Shown piece by piece: positions 1 through 5,103 of a stretch of 5,193 nt of DNA. The stretch is taken from assembly GCA_024276395.1 (NCBI GenBank), contig JAJRXH010000611.1, positions 1-5,193 on the forward strand, given 5' to 3'. A program made the position numbers and the translations under genes. Numbering within the stretch: position 1 is the first letter of the stretch; the number at the start of each line of letters is the position of its first letter. The stretch comes from an archaeon (GTDB taxonomy: Archaea > Asgardarchaeota > Heimdallarchaeia > Hodarchaeales > S146-22). The notes under the pieces were generated by a model. That model was not told the origin of the DNA. It ran no database searches and saw nothing but the letters and a program-made list of their open reading frames with translations.

Positions 1-468
1 ACTTTGTCTGTCGGACTTCTAAAAGGAATGAAAAACCCCTGGGCATTAATTGATAGAAGAATTACTCACCTTTTTCTAGCCGCTGCTCAATCCTATTTCT
101 TCAATCATCTACTTAGCACTCTCATCGAGGCTCATGACACCTCCCTAGAAAGAATGAAAAAAATATTACCAGAATATCTGCCTGTATTAGGGAAAGGTAC
201 TAATTTGAAAAAATATCCAGCAATCATTACCGATATTTACGCTAACCTAGTTAAAACTCACAGCCTAGAAATTGAAAGCCTGACTAAAAAAAGCAAAGAT
301 TCAAGAACAAGAATGATGAACATTTATCATCATGAAAGAAAGTGGAATGTAGGATTGTCACGTTTGCAAGCGACCATGGAAGATGATAATGCAGTAAGGT
401 TAGATTTTAGCCTACCAAGAGGATCTTATGGAACCATCGCGGCTAGAGAATTCACGAAAAATCCTTAA
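1..468 (+). CDS. truD: tRNA pseudouridine synthase D (TruD/Pus7 family), C-terminal part, 5' end outside the window
   Basis: TruD enzymes convert uridine 13 of tRNA (position 35 in some lineages) to pseudouridine in the cytoplasm. About 155 residues are visible and the frame is open to the left edge, so this is the C-terminal part of a protein that is usually about 400 residues in archaea. The catalytic Asp motif lies upstream and cannot be checked. Seen here are a helix with AAAQSYFFN (about residues 26-35), matching the family's 'AxQSYLFN' signature; LPVLGKGT (about 60-67), resembling the conserved turn of the TRUD insertion domain; and the C-terminal signature FSLPRGSYGTIAAREF (about 136-151), equivalent to 'F.LPPGSYATv.lRE'. 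The frame ends at TAA 466-468. The gene converges on the minus-strand membrane gene, with 75 bases between the stops. The family call is firm. The exact tRNA target in this organism is unknown. Confidence 0.88.
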   Translation, partial: TLSVGLLKGMKNPWALIDRRITHLFLAAAQSYFFNHLLSTLIEAHDTSLERMKKILPEYLPVLGKGTNLKKYPAIITDIYANLVKTHSLEIESLTKKSKDSRTRMMNIYHHERKWNVGLSRLQATMEDDNAVRLDFSLPRGSYGTIAAREFTKNP

Positions 469-492
469 AGAAAATATGACATTTCTGAGGAC

Positions 493-507
493 GGAATGTA
501 TCATTCC
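493..507. repeat. Small perfect inverted repeat (6-bp stem, 3-nt loop) after truD
   Basis: GGAATG, loop TAT, CATTCC form a perfect hairpin 25 bases after the truD stop. No long T-run follows on the plus strand, so a terminator role is only possible. It is the first of two small palindromes in the convergent spacer. Confidence 0.35.
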
Positions 508-520
508 ATTCTATAAATAA

Positions 521-539
521 GAGAATCCCAAGGATTCTC
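521..539 (-). terminator. Hairpin in the convergent spacer, candidate 3' end signal of the minus-strand unit
   Basis: GAGAATCC, loop CAA, GGATTCTC is a perfect 8-bp stem. Read on the minus strand it begins 4 bases after the T2SSF stop and is followed by TTATTTATAG, a broken T-rich stretch. Two G·U pairs could lengthen the stem on that strand. The position between two convergent genes favours a transcript end or mRNA 3' structure. Archaeal termination depends mainly on oligo-T rather than hairpins, so the assignment is tentative. Confidence 0.4.
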
Positions 540-543
540 CCAA

Positions 544-2142
544 TCAGAAAACAAGTATTTTCGAAAACAGTAGCATGCTAACCATGTACAAAGCATACCA
601 AGATAATGACCTCTTAAGTCTTAAAAAAAAGATGAAAAAATAATCTTTCAATTTCTCCTTGATGACGGAACGGTCAAATTTACCAATGGATGATGTAATT
701 ACCATTGATTTTGATAGTTCTGGAGGAGAAAACAAAGCTGGAAACATACATAAAATAAAGGAATAAATAGCAATGATCACTTTTTCTTTAAAAATCTCAT
801 TAGTTCTCAGAATCTCCGAATAGGTAATATCAGTTCTGCGAATCATCCGTTCTAAGGTGATGATGCCCTTTCCACTTGACAATAGTGAAACTAACTTGAA
901 CATACCAAGAATGTTTGTTAACATCCCCATAACTATCAGAGATATCCCTAACGTGATGTACAATCTTTTTCTTTCTGCTTTAATCATCTCAAAAGTCTCT
1001 TCAATAAGAGCTTCCATCATCCTAAATCCAGAAATTAACTCTGAAAGAACTTTAAGAGATTCGTGACGACTATAAGAAAAAAATTTCCTACACATTCTAA
1101 CCAAAGTGAATACTTTTTCGCCAATAAGACCAATAATATGCTTTCTAATATCCTTATGATAAATATCCATCCCTAGATCGAAAAATAATTTCACTTTACT
1201 GACAGTTTGTAGGGCAGACTTTTCATTCGATGTAATAGACTGAACCACAGCACGATCATAAGGTAATCCTTCCATCAACAAGTCTCTTAACCTTGACAAG
1301 AAATTAGACATTCTTATCGGAGATTGCCTTTTTTCATCCAAAGGGACGTTCCAGCTTCCTGCCATTTCATAAAATATGGAAAAAGGTGAACCAAGAAGGA
1401 GAACAAAAATATAGATCAAAAAAATTAGCCAAAAAAAATGAAGTAAAGCATCATTCAATATTAGTAAGATGGAAATGATGGGAGGACAAATAGCAGCTAG
1501 AGCTAGATAGTATGAGAAGTAGGTATCTATACTTTTGTTCCACCCATAAAGCTCCACTTGGAGCGCATTCTCAATTTCAAACTTGAATTGAGACAAGAAA
1601 GTAGTAGTAGAACTCCAATTTTCAAGAAGACGAAAAAAATATGCGTTTGTTTCTAAAAAAGGTAATTTATTCAATTCTCTCACGAGAATTGAAGTTAAGT
1701 TTGATTCGAAATGTGAAAGATAAAGCGATTTTCTAAATAATTCTGAATAGTAAGGATACCTTCCTTTAATCACCATAATTATAGCATCAATCAATGAACC
1801 TGTTGTTTCCAGAATCATCGTGAATTCACGCAAGATAAAAAAACTAACCTGCTTGATGTAAAATGCCTCCCGTGATAGCCTCAGTTTGAAGAAAAATACG
1901 GGAAATAAAATGACGCCTATGATTAACATCAAGAATGCCATAAATGATAAAAAAAGATTAATTACCCTCAAAAACAAGTTAACAAGGAAAGATAGAAAAA
2001 TGACGGTCACTAATACTAGTTGAACTCCAGCAATGGCGTTCATCATTCTTTTACTGTAATGAAAGAAGAAAAAGCAAGACAATTTTTCATCTTTCTTGAG
2101 ATATCGAGAGAATGGAAAGATATTCATAATGACGATTCCCAT
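544..2142 (-). CDS. Polytopic membrane protein with two type II secretion F (T2SSF; FlaJ/TadC-like) domains
   Basis: This looks like the inner-membrane platform protein of an archaeal type IV pilus, archaellum or Tad-type machine, which normally sits under a FlaI/TadA ATPase. From ATG 2142 it has 532 residues, the usual size of the archaeal two-domain form. Hydrophobic segments lie near 35-59, 60-86, 209-229, 233-255, 394-420, 455-473 and 512-530, so about seven membrane passes. Two soluble helical stretches follow the T2SSF pattern: about 100-208 (FILREFTMILETTGSLIDAI at its start) and about 280-393 (LSRLRDLLMEGLPYDRAVVQ at its start). The start was chosen because AAGGTG (2156-2151) lies 8 bases before ATG 2142. 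A GTG at 2163 would add 7 residues and overlap the upstream stop as GTGA, but it has no ribosome binding site. No ATPase, prepilin or peptidase gene adjoins it. The domain call comes from pattern and topology; the machine it serves is unknown. Confidence 0.75.
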   Translation of the reverse strand: MGIVIMNIFPFSRYLKKDEKLSCFFFFHYSKRMMNAIAGVQLVLVTVIFLSFLVNLFLRVINLFLSFMAFLMLIIGVILFPVFFFKLRLSREAFYIKQVSFFILREFTMILETTGSLIDAIIMVIKGRYPYYSELFRKSLYLSHFESNLTSILVRELNKLPFLETNAYFFRLLENWSSTTTFLSQFKFEIENALQVELYGWNKSIDTYFSYYLALAAICPPIISILLILNDALLHFFWLIFLIYIFVLLLGSPFSIFYEMAGSWNVPLDEKRQSPIRMSNFLSRLRDLLMEGLPYDRAVVQSITSNEKSALQTVSKVKLFFDLGMDIYHKDIRKHIIGLIGEKVFTLVRMCRKFFSYSRHESLKVLSELISGFRMMEALIEETFEMIKAERKRLYITLGISLIVMGMLTNILGMFKLVSLLSSGKGIITLERMIRRTDITYSEILRTNEIFKEKVIIAIYSFILCMFPALFSPPELSKSMVITSSIGKFDRSVIKEKLKDYFFIFFLRLKRSLSWYALYMVSMLLFSKILVF

Positions 2143-2150
2143 AATGCTCA

Positions 2151-2156
2151 CACCTT
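2151..2156 (-). promoter_or_regulatory. Ribosome binding site that decides the T2SSF start
   Basis: On the minus strand AAGGTG ends 8 bases before ATG 2142. It matches part of the archaeal GGAGGTGATC complement of the 16S rRNA 3' end. It lies inside the longer GTG-started frame, which argues for the ATG start over GTG 2163. Confidence 0.5.
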
Positions 2157-2159
2157 CTC

Positions 2160-2327
2160 TCACCGCGAGATGTTAAACAAAATGAACTCCCATCCAATTC
2201 CATTAATCAACAATGATGACATATCAACACAATTTCGATCGATTCTTTCACATTCTTCAATGAAAGAATCAAAATTCCAAAAAATGAGGTAGTATAGGTC
2301 ATTTAGCACTAACGACAGGGCATTCAT
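2160..2327 (-). CDS. Small hypothetical protein (55 aa) leading the T2SSF transcription unit
   Basis: The family is not recognised. The frame runs from ATG 2327 to TGA 2162-2160 and encodes 55 residues, starting MNALSLVLND and ending EFILFNISR. The main support is a near-ideal ribosome binding site, AGGTGAT (2340-2334), 6 bases before the ATG, the same GGTGAT core used by aIF1A on the other strand. An in-frame stop at 2369-2367 rules out a long N-terminal extension. The next gene's ATG follows after 17 bases, or overlaps as GTGA if GTG 2163 is used, which fits translational coupling. The product is rich in Leu, Ile, Phe and Asn, with an acidic middle (SFIEECERID, residues 21-30) and two Cys (26 and 33). 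No convincing membrane helix or signal peptide is seen. It could be a small partner of the T2SSF protein, a leader peptide, or the degraded end of a larger gene. Expression is inferred from the start site only. Confidence 0.5.
   Translation of the reverse strand: MNALSLVLNDLYYLIFWNFDSFIEECERIDRNCVDMSSLLINGIGWEFILFNISR
2241..2270. repeat. Perfect 10-bp inverted repeat with 10-nt spacer, inside the small ORF
   Basis: GATTCTTTCA (2241-2250) and TGAAAGAATC (2261-2270) are exact reverse complements, separated by CATTCTTCAA. The left arm overlaps the 8-bp palindrome TCGATCGA (2235-2242). The whole structure lies within codons about 20-29 of the 55-residue ORF, so it would form in that mRNA. It could be a protein-binding operator or an RNA hairpin. 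In AT-rich DNA it could also be chance. Confidence 0.45.
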
Positions 2328-2333
2328 CGATAT

Positions 2334-2340
2334 ATCACCT
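2334..2340 (-). promoter_or_regulatory. Strong Shine-Dalgarno site for the small ORF
   Basis: AGGTGAT on the minus strand, 6 bases before ATG 2327, is an almost complete match to the archaeal anti-Shine-Dalgarno complement. It is the best evidence that the short frame downstream is translated. Confidence 0.55.
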
Positions 2341-2395
2341 TCTAAAGAAATAGATTTCCAAATTCTCTACAAATAACAAGCTTGATTCTCCGTTG

Positions 2396-2421
2396 TTTAT
2401 ACTGAGACAAATTCTTTAAAA
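2396..2421. promoter_or_regulatory. Candidate TATA elements in the divergent spacer
   Basis: The 195-base spacer between the two divergent start codons (2328-2522) contains TTTATA (2396-2401), which reads TATAAA on the minus strand, and TTTAAAA (2415-2421). With the usual archaeal TATA-to-start distance of about 25 bases, the first could serve the minus unit with a leader of roughly 45 bases. Either could serve aIF1A with a leader of roughly 75-100 bases. No clear purine-rich BRE is seen. In AT-rich DNA such matches are common, so this is weak. Confidence 0.25.
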
Positions 2422-2512
2422 CATCCAAACTAAAAGATCACATGGAACGCAAAAAATGCCAAAAATCATACTAAAGACAATGAACAAGATTCTACTCAAT
2501 AAAGTAAAATGC

Positions 2513-2518
2513 GGTGAT
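2513..2518 (+). promoter_or_regulatory. Shine-Dalgarno site that decides the aIF1A start
   Basis: GGTGAT lies 4 bases before ATG 2523. The longer frame's GTG (2514-2516) is part of this site itself, so the GTG is almost certainly not the start codon. Confidence 0.6.
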
Positions 2519-2522
2519 AAAA

Positions 2523-2843
2523 ATGTCAAATGAATATGGTGGAGAGCCAACACGCGTGCGTCTCCCAGAAGAAGGGCAAATTTTAGGTGTTGTAACCAGA
2601 TTACTAGGTGGAAGCAGACTAGAAGTTTATTGCACGGATAAAAACACGCGAGTCGTTAGAATACCAGGAAGTTTTAGAAGAAGATACTACATCAAGGTTG
2701 GAGACATCGTTCTGATAGAGCCTTGGTGGGGACTAAATGAAAATGAAAGAGGAGACTTGATTTACAAATACCGCCGAAATGAAATTAGAAGGCTAAAAAA
2801 TAAAGGTTTATTGAAAGAGCTAGAGCAATTTCTAGACATCTAA
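2523..2843 (+). CDS. eif1A: Translation initiation factor aIF1A (eIF1A family)
   Basis: aIF1A binds the A-site region of the small ribosomal subunit and helps initiator tRNA and mRNA recruitment and scanning or start selection. The 106-residue product has the family's usual length and order. A short polar N-terminus ends in RVRLPEEGQILG (about 11-22). An S1-like OB fold follows, with the hallmarks LGGSRLEVYCTD (28-39), RIPGSFRRRYYIKVGDIVLI (46-65) and PWWG (67-70). The C-terminal segment GDLIYKYRRNEIRRLKNKG (77-95) is basic and helical. ATG 2523 is chosen because GGTGAT precedes it; GTG 2514 would add three residues from within that site. It is the first gene of a plus-strand set with rio1 and the KH gene and is divergent from the membrane unit. 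The 101 bases before rio1 are long for an operon but contain no gene. Confidence 0.95.
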   Translation: MSNEYGGEPTRVRLPEEGQILGVVTRLLGGSRLEVYCTDKNTRVVRIPGSFRRRYYIKVGDIVLIEPWWGLNENERGDLIYKYRRNEIRRLKNKGLLKELEQFLDI

Positions 2844-2932
2844 AAAGCAATTTGTCAATCGAAGTATTTAACTTGGAATAAGACAAAATTACGTAAAAAC
2901 ACCCTTTCAATTGCTTGTTACCTGAAGCACTA

Positions 2933-2938
2933 GAGGAG
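2933..2938 (+). promoter_or_regulatory. Shine-Dalgarno site that decides the rio1 start
   Basis: GAGGAG lies 6 bases before ATG 2945. The frame is open from TTG 2915, but that start would place this site inside the coding region and has no site of its own. Confidence 0.55.
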
Positions 2939-2944
2939 AATTTT

Positions 2945-3826
2945 ATGTCTCACGATGATTATTATGATATAGAAGATCAAGTCTTGAAACAAGAGAAAGA
3001 AGAACATAGGCTGAAAACATCAGATGACTTCAAAACAACTGATTTTGTACTAGATTTTGCCACGACACAAATCATTTATAAGCTCCAAAATAAACTTATC
3101 ATCCACAACTTGACGGGCACCATAGCCACGGGTAAAGAATCTGCTGTTTTCATTGCAAATTCCGGAAGAGAGTTTAATACTCTTCCAGAAAGCAAGAATT
3201 ATCACCAAACCCCACCCACTCACGTTGCATTGAAGGTTTATAAAACCAGCACTTTAGAATTTAAGAGGATACAATCTTACATCCAGGGTGACCCGAGATT
3301 CAAGGCATACAAAAAAACTACACGAGGATTCATGAAAGTATGGGCATCAAAAGAATTTAGAAATCTCAAGAGAATGAAAAATTCTGGGATGAGAGTTCCT
3401 TTTCCGTTTTACGTGAAAGAAAATATCCTTATTATGGAATTTATCGGAAATGGTGATGAAAGAGAACCAGCCCCCAAATTACATGATGTTTCCCTCGATG
3501 AAAATCAGGCTATTATTTTTTATGATGACATCATCCACCAAGTAGAAATTTGCTACAAGAAGGCCAAGCTCATACATGGAGATTTATCCGAATATAACAT
3601 TTTATGTTGGGAAAACAAGCCATGGATCATTGATGTCAGCCAGGCAGTAACTTTAGATCATCCAATGGCGGATTTTTTCTTATTAAGAGATATAAATAAT
3701 CTCCAATCATATTTTCTGGAATACATCAAGATCGAAGAAGGGCCCATTCAATGCTTTAAGAAAATTACTGGTAAAAAACCAAATGCTACTGCTTTAGCCC
3801 AGGTAACTCTCCATAACGGCATCTAA
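2945..3826 (+). CDS. rio1: RIO1-type serine/threonine protein kinase/ATPase
   Basis: Rio1 is an atypical kinase/ATPase that acts late in small-subunit ribosome maturation. The 293-residue product carries the whole core: flexible ATP loop ATGKESAVF (61-69), the lysine of VALKVYK (K97), the RIO-specific stretch SYIQGDPRFKAYKK (111-124), WASKEFRNL (133-141), hinge MEF (154-156) followed by the PAPKLHDV motif, catalytic loop HGDLSEYN (191-198, catalytic D193, N198), and the metal-binding Asp of IIDVSQAV (D210). It lacks the N-terminal winged helix of Rio2, and SYIQGDPRF with DLSEYN supports Rio1. Between the ATP loop and K97 there is an apparent extra loop (about 71-93), longer than I expect for archaeal Rio1. 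The start at ATG 2945 follows GAGGAG; TTG 2915 would add 10 residues. The stop TAA abuts the first ATG of the KH gene frame (TAAATG), indicating cotranscription. Confidence 0.95.
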   Translation: MSHDDYYDIEDQVLKQEKEEHRLKTSDDFKTTDFVLDFATTQIIYKLQNKLIIHNLTGTIATGKESAVFIANSGREFNTLPESKNYHQTPPTHVALKVYKTSTLEFKRIQSYIQGDPRFKAYKKTTRGFMKVWASKEFRNLKRMKNSGMRVPFPFYVKENILIMEFIGNGDEREPAPKLHDVSLDENQAIIFYDDIIHQVEICYKKAKLIHGDLSEYNILCWENKPWIIDVSQAVTLDHPMADFFLLRDINNLQSYFLEYIKIEEGPIQCFKKITGKKPNATALAQVTLHNGI

Positions 3827-4423
3827 ATGCGTGAGGCGATACAAGATATGAAAGAATTTCAACAGATCAGAATACCATTAGAAAGAATTGGCACTTTAAT
3901 CGGAAAGAATGGTGCCACGAAGAAAAAGATTGAAGAATATACTGATGTAAAACTTGAGATTGATAGCAACACCGGTAACGTGATCATCTATCCCTCCCAA
4001 AAGATGAAAGATCCTACTAAGGTATTCATTGCTGCGCAAATCGTCGAGGCTATTGGAAGAGGATTTTCTGAAAAAAAAGCTTTATTTCTCTTAAATCCTT
4101 CTTATCAACTAGAAATCATCGAATTGACGGGATCAAACAAGGAAATGAAAAGAATAAAAGGACGAATCATTGGAGAAAAAGGAAGAATACGTCAAGCCAT
4201 TGAAAATGCAACAGACTGCTTACTTGCCGTTTATGGCAAAACCATCAGCATCATTGGACTACCAGATGACCTCGCCATTGCACGTCAAGCTATCGAAATG
4301 CTCATCAACGGTGCAGATCACGGATCTGTACTTAGATTCTTAGAAAACACTAAATTTCAACGAAGAATCAGAGGAGAAAGACTATGGATCACTTCAGAAT
4401 GGGATCCCGTCGAAGAGGAATGA
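3827..4423 (+). CDS. Dim2/Pno1-like protein with two KH domains, ribosome small-subunit biogenesis
   Basis: Eukaryotic Dim2/Pno1 binds the 3' end of small-subunit rRNA and guides its final cleavage and methylation. The archaeal homologue binds 16S rRNA near the same end. The frame encodes 198 residues. KH1 has IGTLIGKNGATKKKIEE (21-37) with GxxG loop GKNG (26-29). KH2 has RIKGRIIGEKGRIRQAIE (109-126) with GEKG (116-119). The conserved tail INGADHGSVLRFLE (150-163) is typical of the family. ATG 3827 directly follows the rio1 stop. A second ATG at 3848, preceded 7 bases earlier by GAGGCGAT (3833-3840), would give 191 residues starting MKEFQQIRIP, closer to how archaeal homologues begin. I list the longer form but think 3848 at least as likely. 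Its place behind aIF1A and rio1 is a widespread archaeal arrangement. Confidence 0.9.
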   Translation: MREAIQDMKEFQQIRIPLERIGTLIGKNGATKKKIEEYTDVKLEIDSNTGNVIIYPSQKMKDPTKVFIAAQIVEAIGRGFSEKKALFLLNPSYQLEIIELTGSNKEMKRIKGRIIGEKGRIRQAIENATDCLLAVYGKTISIIGLPDDLAIARQAIEMLINGADHGSVLRFLENTKFQRRIRGERLWITSEWDPVEEE

Positions 4424-4434
4424 CCATTGATATC

Positions 4435-4455
4435 ATAAAAAATTAAAAAAAGAGG
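4435..4455 (+). promoter_or_regulatory. AT-rich promoter candidate upstream of tRNA-Ala
   Basis: The 69 bases between the KH gene stop and the tRNA contain an A/T-only run (ATAAAAAATTAAAAAA) before AGAGG. It lies about 40-55 bases before the mature tRNA 5' end, so a start near 4475 with a short leader is possible. No canonical TATA box stands out, and read-through from the upstream operon is an alternative. Confidence 0.2.
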
Positions 4456-4492
4456 TTCTACTTACTATCCCATGGGCATCCAATTAACGTCT

Positions 4493-4569
4493 GGGCCGGT
4501 AGCTCAGACTGGAAGAGCGTCTGATTTGCACTCAGAAGGTCGAGGGTTCAAATCCCTCCCGGTCCACCA
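4493..4569 (+). tRNA. tRNA-Ala (anticodon UGC), intronless, CCA encoded
   Basis: The cloverleaf folds fully. Acceptor arms are GGGCCGG (4493-4499) and CCGGTCC (4559-4565); the D stem is GCTC/GAGC (4502-4505, 4515-4518) with a 9-base loop including GG. The anticodon stem is TCTGA/TCAGA (4520-4524, 4532-4536) with loop TTTGCAC, giving anticodon TGC at 4527-4529. The T arm is GAGGG-TTCAAAT-CCCTC (4542-4558). A73 is at 4566 and CCA at 4567-4569. The third acceptor pair is G3·U70 (4495 with 4563), the identity element read by alanyl-tRNA synthetase, which confirms the isotype. There is no intron in the anticodon loop. It reads GCN alanine codons, mainly GCA and GCG. It lies between the KH gene and the SPOUT-like gene on the same strand. 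Confidence 0.97.
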
Positions 4570-4570
4570 T

Positions 4571-4580
4571 TCTCTTTTTC
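4571..4580 (+). terminator. T-rich tract directly after tRNA-Ala
   Basis: TCTCTTTTTC begins 2 bases after the encoded CCA. Oligo-T tracts are the usual archaeal transcription termination signal, so the tRNA transcript may end here. The five-T run is short, and read-through into the next gene 39 bases on is possible. Confidence 0.35.
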
Positions 4581-4618
4581 CAGATAAATGTGGTTCTTCG
4601 AAATAAGAGGATTAAAAA

Positions 4619-5095
4619 ATGCAACAAGACATATTTTTAGCGTTGCACGGCCCGCATTCGCGATCGATCGTTGTGCAATTCGTCCAGACAGCATTAGGCT
4701 ACGGATACAAAAACATCATAATTTCAAAAGCTTCAGGATCGGCAGCCACGGCTGGAATACCCGAGGCTTCTAAAATAGCATTTCCTCAGAGCGCTACATT
4801 ATTAATCGTGGGGAACATTTCAGACGCCATTAACTTAGTCGATCCAAAACACGTTTATCTTATCGTGTCAAGGAGATATTCAACAGAAAAACTAGATTTT
4901 GATTCTGTACGGAGTCACGTCGGGCAAGAAAACAAAATATTATTCGTATTTGGAGGATCAAGTCCAGGTCTCTCTAGAAGGGATATGGACTTAGGTAAAG
5001 CCTGCCATATCACATGGGCCAATGAAGAAATCGCTCCCATTGCATATCTCGGAATCATTCTGGACAGATTAGGAATGGAAAAAACCTCAATGTAG
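4619..5095 (+). CDS. Small SPOUT-like RNA methyltransferase family protein (COG4080 type; often annotated 'RecB-family nuclease')
   Basis: The 158-residue product resembles an archaeal family placed among SpoU/SPOUT enzymes (COG4080), although many records call it a RecB-family nuclease. SPOUT proteins bind S-adenosylmethionine in a C-terminal trefoil knot and mostly methylate rRNA or tRNA. The visible order is an N-terminal strand-helix region with LALHGPHSR (7-15), the conserved stretch SKASGSAATAGIPEASKIAF (36-55), strand VYLIVS (79-84), a SpoU motif-2-like segment FVFGGSSPGLSRRD (109-122), and a motif-3-like end EEIAPIAYLGIILDRLG (136-152). I see no RecB nuclease motif (GxxD…ExK). ATG 4619 follows GAGG (4607-4610) by 8 bases. 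The next gene begins about 8 bases after the stop, so the two are probably cotranscribed. The substrate is unknown. Family recall is from pattern, moderately sure. Confidence 0.65.
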   Translation: MQQDIFLALHGPHSRSIVVQFVQTALGYGYKNIIISKASGSAATAGIPEASKIAFPQSATLLIVGNISDAINLVDPKHVYLIVSRRYSTEKLDFDSVRSHVGQENKILFVFGGSSPGLSRRDMDLGKACHITWANEEIAPIAYLGIILDRLGMEKTSM

Positions 5096-5103
5096 TGAAA
5101 GAA

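Noticed and set aside
857..1066. Plus-strand 69-residue open frame inside the T2SSF gene
   Set aside because: It is antisense to a well-supported coding frame, has no ribosome binding site and shows no recognisable protein pattern.
2020..2292. Plus-strand 90-residue open frame across the T2SSF gene start
   Set aside because: It is antisense to both the T2SSF N-terminus and the small minus-strand ORF, which has a far better start site.
2416..2469. Minus-strand 17-codon frame (ATG 2469 to TAA 2416) in the divergent spacer
   Set aside because: It is too short, has no ribosome binding site, and lies where the promoters are expected.
2163..2513. Possible remnant of a secretion ATPase upstream of the T2SSF gene
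   Set aside because: I read the minus strand through this interval and found no Walker A (GxxxxGKT) or other ATPase motif. The only coherent frame is the 55-residue ORF.
4525..4540. Possible intron in the tRNA-Ala anticodon loop
   Set aside because: The loop is a normal seven bases (TTTGCAC) between perfectly paired five-base stems, so no intron is present.
4588..4773. Plus-strand 61-residue open frame overlapping the SPOUT-like gene
   Set aside because: It is an out-of-frame shadow of the 158-residue gene, which has a ribosome binding site and family motifs.
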